From assembly GCF_016863255.1 (NCBI RefSeq), contig NZ_BOON01000058.1, positions 1-59,525 on the forward strand: a stretch of DNA of 59,525 bases, in the 5' to 3' direction. This DNA is from Planosporangium mesophilum. GTDB lineage: Bacteria > Actinomycetota > Actinomycetes > Mycobacteriales > Micromonosporaceae. The notes beneath the pieces are model-generated. The model saw nothing but the letters and a program-made list of their open reading frames with translations, made no database searches and was not told the origin of the DNA. Shown here in pieces: positions 1 to 7,764 of this stretch. Position 1 is the stretch's first letter. The number at the start of each line of letters is the position of its first letter. Made by a program: the position numbers and the translations under genes.

Positions 1-1139
1 CCACTCTACCCGATGTCTCAACCTGTTCCAAACGGACCTCGGATCCAGCTGAAACGGTCACGCCATCGGGCGCCAGTCAAGGCCGGCGCTGTCCGCGCCA
101 CCCGCCTGGATTGGCCCGCCACCTCCGGAATTCGATCTCCGGCGGCCCCGCGGGCAAAGAGAAAGTTACGCCCGCCCAACCATGATCGTCAAATCCGACG
201 ACCTTGTCCTGCGTCACATCCCAGCCACGACCGTCCGAGATGGACGATCCGTTGGCCGGTGACCAGGACGCCAGGTGGGCGAACACCATCCTCAACCCCG
301 ACCGGGGGAACTTCATTCCCCTCGACCGGCAGTCCAACCCGCATCGAGCAGCAGCCCGACACCGAGCAGAGGACCCTCACATCAACGCCGTGGACCAGGA
401 AGTCATTCCCGCAACCGGCAACCGCGACCGCACGGACACAGCCGTACGAGCGAGCGACTGAGAGTTCAACTCCAACCGCCGGAACTTCATTCCCGCGGCC
501 GGCGCCCCGACCCTGTACCGAGAAGACCCGGCACCGGATCCGACGCTTCTACGTCAACGCCGCAGTCCCCGGAACAATTCCCCCGACCAGACGACCGCCG
601 GACGGGCGAACCCGCACCGGCGGTGGAAGTGGTTCAACACCGCCTCTGTCCCCAGCATTCCCCGCATCCGTGCAGGGAGATGGCAAGGTCACGACGGCAG
701 ACCACATGCATCGTCAACGCCATTGGCCGGGTAGACGTGTCCTGAGCTGGCGCCTAAGGACTCAACACCGAACACGCGGATATGGTTCCCACGACCGGTG
801 CCCGGTCTCGTGCCGAGTGACTCGGCCCGGTCCGGGCTGCCTGTGTGTCAACGCCGTTTCCTCGGGAGACATCCCCGGACCAGCGGCCCGCTGATGCGGA
901 CCAGCCGTGCGGTCGGAACGACGCAGGGAGGTCAACGCCGACGAGAGAACGCTCATTCCCGCGTCCCGCCCGGGGCCGCCGGAAGCTCGGCAATGCCCCG
1001 GTCGACGCCGAACGAGTAGCGATCCTGTTGAGATCCAGAGCTTGTCGGCAGGCACGCGCGGGGCGCACGTCCGGCCGCCCTGGGCGACCGACGATCCGAT
1101 TCGCTGCCCAGTGCACCCGTTGACCGGGAACCGGCAGGG
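1..1139. other. Non-coding region left of ndh
   Basis: No convincing gene lies here. The open frames that cross the region have no family resemblance, are rich in Arg, Pro and Thr, and overlap each other in several phases. What is visible instead is a regularly spaced motif array at 292-959, described separately. Weaker, possibly decayed copies may exist near 18 (TCAAC followed by GGATCC 18 bases later), 714 and 1002. Bases 1-291 otherwise show nothing recognisable. The region lies downstream of ndh, on the strand that reads out of the window to the left, so any transcript started here would serve a gene beyond base 1. Confidence 0.6.
292..959 (-). promoter_or_regulatory. Array of eight GGAAT-N18-GTT promoter-like units
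   Basis: Read on the minus strand, eight units match GGAAT or a one-base variant, exactly 18 bases, then GTTGA. Plus-strand positions of the -35/-10 pairs are: 315-319/294-296, 405-409/384-386, 489-493/468-470, 577-581/556-558, 657-661/636-638, 785-789/764-766 (GGAAC), 871-875/850-852 (GGGAT) and 955-959/934-936. Unit starts are 80-90 bases apart, except one 128-base gap holding a decayed copy at 714 (GGACA with 19 bases). Outside the two boxes the spacers differ, apart from a common CGGY just before GTTGA. The published SigR/SigH consensus of actinobacteria is GGAAT-N18-GTT, so the simplest reading is a ladder of ECF-type promoters all firing leftward. A decayed tandem repeat with another role is the alternative. 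Confidence 0.6.
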
Positions 1140-2519
1140 TCAAGAGACTTCCACGCGAGTAGCCGGGTCCTCTGCTGCTCTCCGCAACACCGTACGGGCG
1201 AGCACCTGCTGGATGGTGGCGGTCCGCTGGGAACGGCCGCGACCGATGAAGCTGACGAACCAGTGCAGCACTGCGGTGACGCGGTTCTTGAAACCCACCA
1301 GGTAGAGCAGGTGGACGGCGAGCCAGAGCAGCCAGCCGACGAAGCCGGACAGGCGCACCTTGCCGACACTGGCGACGGCCGAGAACCGGGAGATGGTCGC
1401 CATGCTGCCCTTGTCGTGGTATTGGAAGGGCTGCCCGGTTGGCTTGCCGTTCAACCGGCGGACGATCTGGCCGGCGGCGTGCTGGCCGCTCTGGATGGCG
1501 ACCTGCGCCACACCGGGCAGTCGGTTGAGGCTCATCAGGTCGCCGACGACGAACACCTCCGGGTGCCCGGGCAGGGAGCAGTCCGGTTCGACCATGACCC
1601 GGCCGGCCCGGTCGGTCTCCGCGCCGGCCGCCCGGGCCAGCAGCGGGCCGAGCGGGGACCCGGCGACGCCGGCAGCCCAGATCTTGGTCATGGCCTCGAT
1701 GCGGCGGCGGTTGCCTGCCGAGTCGACGACCTCGATGCCGGTCTCGTCGACGCCGACCACGGTGGTCTGCAGCTCGACCTCGATGCCGAGGCGGTGCAGC
1801 TGGCGCAGCGCCCGGGTGGACAGGTGATCGCCGAACGAGGGCAGGACCGCCGGCGCACCGTCCAGCAGCAGGACCCGCGCGTTACGCGTGTCGATGCGGC
1901 GGAAGTCTCCGGGTAGGGCGCGGTGAGCCAGCTCGGCGATCTGCCCGGCCATCTCCACGCCGGTCGGACCGGCGCCCACCACGACGAAGGTCAGCCAGCG
2001 ATCGACCACAGCCGGATCGCTTTCCAACTCGGCCAGTTCGAACGCCCCGAAGATCCGCCCACGCAGCTCCAGCGCGTCGTCGATGCTCTTCATACCGGGC
2101 GCGTGTTCGGCGTACTCGTCGTGGCCGAAGTACGACTGGGTGGCGCCGGCAGCGACGATGAGGCTGTCGTAGCCGACGGTGTAGGTGGTACCGGTGGTAC
2201 CGGGTGCGGTGACGGTGGCGGTACGGGTGGCGAGGTCGATGTCGGTGACCTCGCCGAGCAGTACCCGTGCGTTGCGCTGCCGGCGCAGGATCTCGCGGGT
2301 CGCCGGAGCGATCTCACCTTCTGACAGGATGCCGGTGGCGACCTGGTACAGCAGTGGCTGGAACAGGTGGTGGCCGGTGCGCGCCACGATCGTCACATCC
2401 ACCGGTTCCCGGCGCAGTGCCTTGGCGGCGAACAGGCCGCCGAAGCCCGACCCGATGATCAGCACCCGGTGGCGCGGGCTCTGACGGCCGTCCTGCCCTG
2501 GCGAGCTCCCGTCATCCAT
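1140..2519 (-). CDS. ndh: Type II NADH dehydrogenase (NDH-2)
   Basis: Predicted single-subunit, non-proton-pumping NADH:quinone oxidoreductase of the inner face of the membrane, 459 residues. It has two Rossmann motifs: GSGFGG at residues 23-28 for FAD and GAGPTG at 182-187 for NADH. The VFVVGDLMSLN segment near the end is the usual FAD-contacting GD motif, and the hydrophobic C-terminal stretch (FVGWLLWLAVHLLYLVGF) is the membrane anchor of the family. An upstream ATG at 2567 would add 16 residues, but the ATG at 2519 is preferred because GGGAGAAGG sits just before it and the extra residues match nothing in the family. It reads leftward into the motif array. Confidence 0.93.
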   Translation of the reverse strand: MDDGSSPGQDGRQSPRHRVLIIGSGFGGLFAAKALRREPVDVTIVARTGHHLFQPLLYQVATGILSEGEIAPATREILRRQRNARVLLGEVTDIDLATRTATVTAPGTTGTTYTVGYDSLIVAAGATQSYFGHDEYAEHAPGMKSIDDALELRGRIFGAFELAELESDPAVVDRWLTFVVVGAGPTGVEMAGQIAELAHRALPGDFRRIDTRNARVLLLDGAPAVLPSFGDHLSTRALRQLHRLGIEVELQTTVVGVDETGIEVVDSAGNRRRIEAMTKIWAAGVAGSPLGPLLARAAGAETDRAGRVMVEPDCSLPGHPEVFVVGDLMSLNRLPGVAQVAIQSGQHAAGQIVRRLNGKPTGQPFQYHDKGSMATISRFSAVASVGKVRLSGFVGWLLWLAVHLLYLVGFKNRVTAVLHWFVSFIGRGRSQRTATIQQVLARTVLRRAAEDPATRVEVS

Positions 2520-2595
2520 GCGCCTTCTCCCGTCTTTCGTCCCGGTCGTTTCCACTGGGGTACCCATGCGGCGCCGTTACCCCACTGCCCCGGAC

Positions 2596-2614
2596 GGTGA
2601 TGGTCCCCATCACC
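2596..2614. promoter_or_regulatory. Perfect 8-3-8 inverted repeat, operator candidate
   Basis: GGTGATGG and CCATCACC are separated by three bases. It lies about 80 bases before the ndh start, in the divergent region between ndh and the SDR gene at 2849. No T-run follows, so a repressor site is more likely than a terminator. The regulator is unknown. Apart from this and the repeat at 2672-2690, nothing is recognised in 2520-2848. Confidence 0.4.
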
Positions 2615-2671
2615 TCCTGGAAGGCACGAACCGGCAGGTCAACTTGGGACAGCAATCACATTCCGGACGGT

Positions 2672-2690
2672 GGCGGACCGGCGGTCCGCC
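2672..2690. promoter_or_regulatory. Second perfect 8-3-8 inverted repeat
   Basis: GGCGGACC and GGTCCGCC surround the centre GGC. It has the same geometry as the repeat at 2596-2614 but a different sequence, and sits 76 bases away, centre to centre, in the same divergent promoter region. It may be an operator for one of the two genes or a leader hairpin of the SDR transcript. Confidence 0.35.
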
Positions 2691-2848
2691 GCGCTTGAGG
2701 TTCAAATCCGGTCTCCGGAGTGCCCTCCGGTACCGGACACCGCCCCGGGGTGGGCAGCGTCCTTGCGGGAGCAGGCGCCATGCCAGGACCCACGGCCGGA
2801 CAGTACCCAGCACGGGCCGGGGAATGTGGGGGGCGTTGAATAAGGCTT

Positions 2849-3673
2849 ATGGCATTTGACCTTGAAGGGCGGGGCGCGACCGCGGTTGTCACCGGTGCGT
2901 CCTCGGGGATCGGCGCGGTGTACGCCCGTGAGCTGGCCAAACACGGGTGGAACCTGGTACTGGTCGCGCGCCGTGGGCAACGGCTGGACGACCTAGCCGC
3001 TGGACTGTCCGGCATCAAGGTGGAGACCGTCACGGCGGACCTCGCCAAGCAGGACGACCTGGACCGCGTCGCGGAGCGTGTCGCCGAGGACGATGTCGCG
3101 CTCCTGGTCAACAACGCCGGGATCAACGGGTACGGGTCGTTCACCGACGTCGAACCCGGGGTGCTGCAGCAGGTGATCGCCGTGAACGTCGTCGCGCCCA
3201 CGTTGCTCACCCGGGCCGCGGTGCCCGGCATGCTCGACCGCGGACGTGGCGCGGTCGTCAACGTCGCGTCTCTGCTCGCCTTCGCCTCGGCGATGCCGCC
3301 GAATCCCCTGCCGTACCGGGCGACCTACGCCGGCACCAAGGGCTACGTCGTGACGTTCACCCGTACCCTCGCGGCCGAACTCGGTGATCGCCCGGTGCAA
3401 CTTCAGGTGCTGTGCCCGGGACTGACCGCGACGGAGTTCCACCTGACCACCGGCATGGAGTCGGTCGGCGGCCGTGAAGCGCGAGTGCACGGCGACGGTG
3501 GCATGCCGGCCGACGACGTTGTCGCAGCGTCGCTGGTAGGCCTGGAACGCGGTGAACTGGTCTGCGTGCCCGGCCTTGCCGATCCGGCCGCGCTGGAGCA
3601 ACTCACCGATGTTGAGGCCCTCCTACGAGCCGCGAGCAGATCCCCTGGCAGGGCGCCGCGCTACCGCGCATAA
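2849..3673 (+). CDS. Short-chain dehydrogenase/reductase
   Basis: A 274-residue classical SDR, predicted to be a cytosolic NAD(P)-dependent oxidoreductase of unknown substrate. The coenzyme motif TGASSGIG is at residues 15-22, NNAG at 88-91 and the catalytic Tyr160-x-x-x-Lys164 in YAGTK. The catalytic Ser is Ser147 or Ser141, in a segment slightly longer than usual. ARR at 40-42 after the second beta strand suggests NADP(H) preference. The start codon follows AAGG closely, a modest ribosome binding site. It is transcribed away from ndh and converges with the methyltransferase at 3763. No neighbour names a pathway. Confidence 0.88.
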   Translation: MAFDLEGRGATAVVTGASSGIGAVYARELAKHGWNLVLVARRGQRLDDLAAGLSGIKVETVTADLAKQDDLDRVAERVAEDDVALLVNNAGINGYGSFTDVEPGVLQQVIAVNVVAPTLLTRAAVPGMLDRGRGAVVNVASLLAFASAMPPNPLPYRATYAGTKGYVVTFTRTLAAELGDRPVQLQVLCPGLTATEFHLTTGMESVGGREARVHGDGGMPADDVVAASLVGLERGELVCVPGLADPAALEQLTDVEALLRAASRSPGRAPRYRA

Positions 3674-3733
3674 CCCCGGGCGCGGGCGGCCGCTCTCGGA
3701 CGCGACGGTCACGCCCGAGGGCCGAGCGCCTTC

Positions 3734-3758
3734 GCCGGCCACGCCAGGCGTGGCCGGC
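3734..3758. terminator. Bidirectional hairpin between convergent genes
   Basis: GCCGGCCACGCC and GGCGTGGCCGGC form a perfect 12-bp inverted repeat around one base. It lies between the convergent stops at 3673 and 3763, so it can serve both transcripts. There is no T-run, as is common in high-GC actinobacteria. Confidence 0.7.
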
Positions 3759-3762
3759 GCAG

Positions 3763-4383
3763 CTACGCCGGTCGCAGGACAGCGACGAGAAAGTCTGACC
3801 GCTCGGTGAAGGGACGTAGGTCCCAGGTCGACAACAGCAGGTCGGTCAGCAGCCCGCTCGCTTCGACGTCGGTGAGGAACTCCTCGACGTCATAGCCCCG
3901 TGCGGTGCCGAACCCCACGACGACGCGGCCGCCGTCGCGCAGATGTACTCGCATCCGGCGGAGAATGTCGCGACGGGTACTCGGGGCGACGAACGTCATC
4001 ACGTTGCCCGCGCAGACAACGGCGTCGAATCCCTCGACGATGCCCCGAGCCGGAAGGTCCAACTCCGACAGGTCCCCGACCAGCCAGCGCGGGCCCGGAT
4101 GATCCTGCTGAGCCGCGGCGACGAGTACCGGATCGAGGTCCACGCCGACGACCTCATGGCCAGCCGCGGCCAGAAACGATCCCACCCGACCCGCGCCGCA
4201 ACCGGCGTCGAGGACTCGTGACCGCCTCGCGAGCATCGCGTCGATGAAACGCGCCTCGCCGGCCAGGTCCTCGCCCGCGCTGGCCATCGACCGGAAACGC
4301 TCGATGTACCACTGCGAATGACCCGGATCGGCCTCGATGAGCTTGATCCACCCGTTCTGTTCACCCACGTCGCCCATCCTCAC
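3763..4383 (-). CDS. Class I SAM-dependent methyltransferase
   Basis: A small methyltransferase of about 206 residues. Motif I, DAGCGAGRVG, lies in the first third, the acidic end of strand 2 is GVDLDP, and the motif-IV segment FDAVVCAGNVMTF follows. The substrate is not predictable. The frame stays open much further upstream, but the extension is a shadow over the DevR-like gene. GTG at 4383 is preferred because AGGA lies seven bases before it, while the ATG at 4377 has GAGG directly abutting it. It is divergent from the regulator at 4540. Confidence 0.82.
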   Translation of the reverse strand: MRMGDVGEQNGWIKLIEADPGHSQWYIERFRSMASAGEDLAGEARFIDAMLARRSRVLDAGCGAGRVGSFLAAAGHEVVGVDLDPVLVAAAQQDHPGPRWLVGDLSELDLPARGIVEGFDAVVCAGNVMTFVAPSTRRDILRRMRVHLRDGGRVVVGFGTARGYDVEEFLTDVEASGLLTDLLLSTWDLRPFTERSDFLVAVLRPA

Positions 4384-4539
4384 ACCATTATCCTGCCCGG
4401 CCACATCCAGGCCCTCGGTCACGAACGGCCGTGCGATGTCAGGCTCCGGAGCCCAGCATTGCGGGCCTGAACACCAGGACATACAGCCCACCCGGTCGCG
4501 GCGGGCCCGGCCCGGCGGCGCATGGGGTACAAACGACGC

Positions 4540-5175
4540 ATGATCCGGGTGTACCTGCTCGACGACCACGAGGTCGTCCGGCGTGGCCTGCGCGACCTGC
4601 TCGAGGCCGACGGCGACATCGAGATCGTGGGCGAGTCCGGCTCGGCGCTCGACGCCGGGCACCGCATCCCGGCGCTGCGCCCGCACGTCGCCGTGCTCGA
4701 CGCCCGACTGCCCGACGGCAGCGGCATCGACGTCTGCCGCGACATCCGCTCCGTGGACCCCACCATCCAGGCGCTGATCCTCACCTCCTACGAGGACGAC
4801 GAGGCGCTGTTCGCCGCCATCATGGCCGGCGCCGCCGGCTACGTCCTCAAGCAGATCAAGGGCACCGACCTCGTCGACGCGGTCCGCCGGGTCGCCGCCG
4901 GCCAGTCCCTGCTCGACCCCGCCGTCACCGCCCGCGTGCTCGACCGCATCCGCCGCGGCCCCGACCAGCCCGACGAGCTCAAAAACCTCACCGAGCAGGA
5001 ACGACGCATCCTCGCCCTGATCGCCGAGGGGCTGACCAACCGCGACATCGCCCAACGCATGTTCCTTGCCGAGAAGACCGTCAAGAACTACGTGTCGAGC
5101 CTGCTGGCCAAGCTCGGCCTGGAGCGGCGCACCCAGGCCGCCGTGCTGGCGGCGAAGCTGCTCCACAAGCGTTAG
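4540..5175 (+). CDS. DevR/DosR-like NarL-family response regulator
   Basis: A 211-residue regulator with a receiver domain (DD at 8-9, phospho-acceptor Asp54 in [10 protein letters not shown], the signature Lys in YVLKQIKG) and a C-terminal LuxR-type HTH ([20 protein letters not shown], then [17 protein letters not shown]). The resemblance to mycobacterial DosR/DevR is close along its whole length, including Asp54 at the same number. DosR responds to hypoxia, NO and CO through the DosS/DosT haem kinases. No sensor kinase is adjacent. An in-frame ATG at 4522 would add six residues, but the 4540 start matches DosR. A link to the CO dehydrogenase genes far downstream is possible but untested. 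Confidence 0.88.
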   Translation: MIRVYLLDDHEVVRRGLRDLLEADGDIEIVGESGSALDAGHRIPALRPHVAVLDARLPDGSGIDVCRDIRSVDPTIQALILTSYEDDEALFAAIMAGAAGYVLKQIKGTDLVDAVRRVAAGQSLLDPAVTARVLDRIRRGPDQPDELKNLTEQERRILALIAEGLTNRDIAQRMFLAEKTVKNYVSSLLAKLGLERRTQAAVLAAKLLHKR

Positions 5176-5264
5176 ACAGAAATTGCCGCGGCCGTCCGGA
5201 CCGCGTCGCGGGATACGGACGCCGCAGGCCGCGTAGACGGCGCGGCAGCGGGTAGCCGACCGGC

Positions 5265-6236
5265 ATGAAACTCGGGTACTTCCTGTCGTGCGAAGAGTAC
5301 TCACCCGGCGAGTTGATCGAGCAGGCCAAGCTGGCCGAACAGGCCGGCTTCGAGGCGCTGTCGATCTCCGACCACTACCACCCCTGGCTGGAGGAGCAGG
5401 GTGAGAGCCCCTTCGTCTGGTCGATGATCGGCGCCGTCAGCCAGGTCTGCTCGCTGCCGATCACCACCGCGGTGACCGCACCGACGGTCCGCATCCACCC
5501 CGCGATCATCGCCCAGGCTGCCGCCACCAGCGCGGTGCTCACCGGCGGAAAATTCACCCTGGGCGTGGGTACCGGCGAAGCCCTCAACGAACACATCCTC
5601 GGCGACCCCTGGCCGCCGGCGGTGGTGCGCCTCGCCATGCTCGAAGAGGCCGTCGACATCATGCGCAAGCTGTGGGAGGGCAGGTTCGTCACCTACCACG
5701 GTGAGCACTACGCCGTGGAGCACGCGAGGATCTACACGCTGCCCGACGAGCCGCCGAAGGTGTACATGTCCGCCCTCGGGCCGAAGTCCGTCACGGTGGC
5801 CGGGCGAATCGCCGACGGGTACATCGGCATCGAGCCGGACCGCGAGCTGGTGCAACGGTTCCGCGACAGCGGCGGCGGCTCCAAGCCCGCCCAGGGCGGG
5901 TTCAAGGCGTGCTTCGCGCGTACCGAGGACGAGGCGGTGCGGATCGCGCACGAGAAGTGGCGCAACATGGCCCTGCCCGGTGAGCTGGCCGTGGTCCTGC
6001 CGTCACCCCGCCACTTCCAGCAGGCGAGCGAACTGGTCGAACCGGAGATGGTCAAGGACCTGTTCGTGCTCGGCCCCGACCCCGGCCGGCACCTGGCGAT
6101 GATCGAACAGTACGACAGGGCCGGCTTCGACGAGGTGTACCTGGCGAACATCGGCCCGCACTACCGCGAGCTGTTCGACCTGTACGCCAAGGAGGTCCTG
6201 CCTCGCGTGCGACGGCGGGAGACGGTCGGCGCCTGA
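5265..6236 (+). CDS. F420-dependent oxidoreductase, G6PDH-like (LLM family)
   Basis: A 323-residue TIM-barrel protein of the luciferase-like F420-dependent family. It follows F420-dependent glucose-6-phosphate dehydrogenase (Fgd) from the first strand (KLGYFLSCEEYSPGEL) through SDHYHPW, GVGTGEALNEHILG and the LPRVRRR tail. In Fgd the SDH and GTGEALNE segments contact F420. The substrate here is uncertain, because the phosphate-binding region of Fgd is not clearly kept. No strong ribosome binding site precedes the ATG. It is codirectional with the upstream regulator and with the dehydrogenase at 6312, spaced by 89 and 75 bases. Confidence 0.85.
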   Translation: MKLGYFLSCEEYSPGELIEQAKLAEQAGFEALSISDHYHPWLEEQGESPFVWSMIGAVSQVCSLPITTAVTAPTVRIHPAIIAQAAATSAVLTGGKFTLGVGTGEALNEHILGDPWPPAVVRLAMLEEAVDIMRKLWEGRFVTYHGEHYAVEHARIYTLPDEPPKVYMSALGPKSVTVAGRIADGYIGIEPDRELVQRFRDSGGGSKPAQGGFKACFARTEDEAVRIAHEKWRNMALPGELAVVLPSPRHFQQASELVEPEMVKDLFVLGPDPGRHLAMIEQYDRAGFDEVYLANIGPHYRELFDLYAKEVLPRVRRRETVGA

Positions 6237-6311
6237 CCGCGGACACCACCTCGACCGCCTCACCGCCGCTCTCGTTGGACACCCCGCCGGGCGTACTGAT
6301 GCAATCGGCCC

Positions 6312-7367
6312 ATGACGAACCACCGCATCGCGCTCATCCCCGGAGACGGCATCGGGGTCGAGGTCCTGCCGCCCGCCCAGCAGGTCCTGGACACCGTCGG
6401 CCGGCGCCACGGCATCGGGTTCTCGTACACCTCGTACGACTGGTCCTGTGAGCGCTACCTGCGCGAGGGTGCGATGATGCCCGAGGACGGCCTGGACCAG
6501 CTGCGCGAGGCGGACGCGATTCTGCTCGGCGCCGTCGGCTACCCCGGCGTGCCGGACCACGTCTCCCTGTGGGGACTGCTGATCCCCATCCGTCGCGGCT
6601 TCCGCCAGTACATCAATCTACGACCGATCCGGGTCTTCGAAGGGGTGGAGAGCCCGCTGCGCACCGCCGTTCCCGGCCAGGTCGACTTCGTCGTGGTACG
6701 GGAGAACGTCGAAGGCGAGTACAGCGAGATCGGCGGCCGGCTGAACAGGGGAACGCCGGAGGAGCTGGCCGTGCAGGAGGCGGTGTTCACGCGGGCCGGG
6801 GTCACCCGGGTCGTCGACTATGCCTTCAGGCTCGCCGCCCGTCGCCGCGGACGGCTCACCTCGGCCACCAAGTCCAACGGCATCATCCACACCATGCCGT
6901 TCTGGGACGAACTGGTCGCTGAATGCGGCGCAGCCCACCCCGACGTCAGCTGGGACCAGGAGCACATCGACGCGCTGGCCGCCAAGTTCGTGCTTGACCC
7001 CACCCGCTTCGACGTGGTCGTCGGCTCCAACCTCTTCGGCGACATCCTCAGCGACCTCGCGGCTGCCGTGGCGGGTTCGATCGGCATCGCCCCGTCGGCC
7101 AATCTCAACCCCGGGCGCGAGTTCCCCTCGATGTTCGAACCGGTCCACGGCTCCGCTCCCGACATCGCGGGCCGCGGCATCGCCAACCCGCTCGGCGCGA
7201 TCTGGTCGGCGGCGCTGATGCTCGACCACCTCGGCCACCCCGAGGCGGCCAGGAACGTCACCGACGCCATCGCCACGGTCCTGGCCAAGTCGGATGTCCG
7301 CACCGGCGACCTGGGTGGCGCGGCGACGACCGCCGAGTTCACCGACAGACTGCTCCAGCTCCTCTGA
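6312..7367 (+). CDS. D-malate / tartrate dehydrogenase (decarboxylating)
   Basis: A 351-residue member of the isocitrate/isopropylmalate dehydrogenase superfamily, closest in pattern to E. coli DmlA and tartrate dehydrogenase. It would oxidise and decarboxylate D-malate or related 2-hydroxydiacids with NAD and a divalent metal. Visible family segments are IPGDGIG at the N-terminus, AVGYPGVPDHVSLWG, the substrate-binding VRENVEGEYS, the Lys of ATKSNG, the metal-binding SNLFGDILSD and the coenzyme segment EPVHGSAPDIAGRGIANP. DHVSLWG is typical of the malate/tartrate subgroup rather than LeuB. Length is normal. Confidence 0.9.
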   Translation: MTNHRIALIPGDGIGVEVLPPAQQVLDTVGRRHGIGFSYTSYDWSCERYLREGAMMPEDGLDQLREADAILLGAVGYPGVPDHVSLWGLLIPIRRGFRQYINLRPIRVFEGVESPLRTAVPGQVDFVVVRENVEGEYSEIGGRLNRGTPEELAVQEAVFTRAGVTRVVDYAFRLAARRRGRLTSATKSNGIIHTMPFWDELVAECGAAHPDVSWDQEHIDALAAKFVLDPTRFDVVVGSNLFGDILSDLAAAVAGSIGIAPSANLNPGREFPSMFEPVHGSAPDIAGRGIANPLGAIWSAALMLDHLGHPEAARNVTDAIATVLAKSDVRTGDLGGAATTAEFTDRLLQLL

Positions 7368-7557
7368 GGGGCTACGACGGCGGAGCCGTTCGCAGTGCCT
7401 CGAACGGCGACGCCGTGGTCTGAACGCACCCGCCGTCACGCAGCGAGTTGACCATCACGGTCAGTGACGTTCGTGAATGATGCCAGCGATTCTGGCGACG
7501 CCGAGTAGCTTTCCAAGTACCTCGTGAAGTGGTCCTCAAACGAAGTGGTCGCCGGCA

Positions 7558-7586
7558 TTGGCGGGACAGTCTGCAACCGTTATGGT
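7558..7586 (+). promoter_or_regulatory. Candidate housekeeping promoter of the riboswitch transcript
   Basis: TTGGCG (7558-7563) and TATGGT (7581-7586) are exactly 17 bases apart. A start near 7593 would give a leader of roughly 170 bases containing the riboswitch at 7635-7743. Nothing else was recognised between 7368 and 7557. Confidence 0.5.
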
Positions 7587-7634
7587 CTGTGCCGATCATC
7601 GTTGGCAGGTCGCCGGAGGCGGCCGCGGTGGTTG

Positions 7635-7743
7635 CCGCCGAGTCACCACAAGGGTGAGCCGGGGACCCAGGTCGTTGGGGTGAGTCCGCAGCGTGCGGTA
7701 GGGCGTGTTCCGGCCCGAACCCGTCAGCTAACCCGGCAGGCGG
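7635..7743 (+). promoter_or_regulatory. c-di-AMP riboswitch (ydaO/yuaA class)
   Basis: Signature stretches of the ydaO/yuaA class occur in order: CCGGGGACCCAGG, TTGGGGTGAGTCC, GTAGGG, then CCGAACCCGTCAGCTAACC and GCAGGCGG. CCGCC at 7635-7639 can pair with GGCGG at 7739-7743 to close the outer stem. In actinobacteria this class sits before cell-wall hydrolase and resuscitation-factor genes, as here. The ribosome binding site (7751-7757) begins only eight bases after the closing stem, so control could act on translation or by attenuation. Exact ends are approximate. Confidence 0.92.
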
Positions 7744-7764
7744 TGGATGCGAAGGAACCTGTAC

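Noticed and set aside
13-894. Long open frame over the motif array
   Set aside because: It is an Arg/Pro/Thr-rich frame without family features. It crosses the array, whose spacing is not a multiple of three, and has no ribosome binding site.
292-959. Possible CRISPR array
   Set aside because: The repeated parts are two short boxes with variable sequence between them, the period is 80-90 bases, and no cas genes are present.
2695-2722. tRNA-like GGTTCAAATCC
   Set aside because: It resembles a T-loop, but the flanking bases do not form a five-pair T-stem and no acceptor, D or anticodon arm fits.
3811-3824. GGGAC-N4-GTCCC, like a DosR box
   Set aside because: It lies inside the 3' part of the methyltransferase coding sequence, far from any start, and is probably chance.
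4522-4539. Six-codon N-terminal extension of the DevR-like regulator
   Set aside because: DosR homologues start at the second Met, and the extension has no better ribosome binding site.
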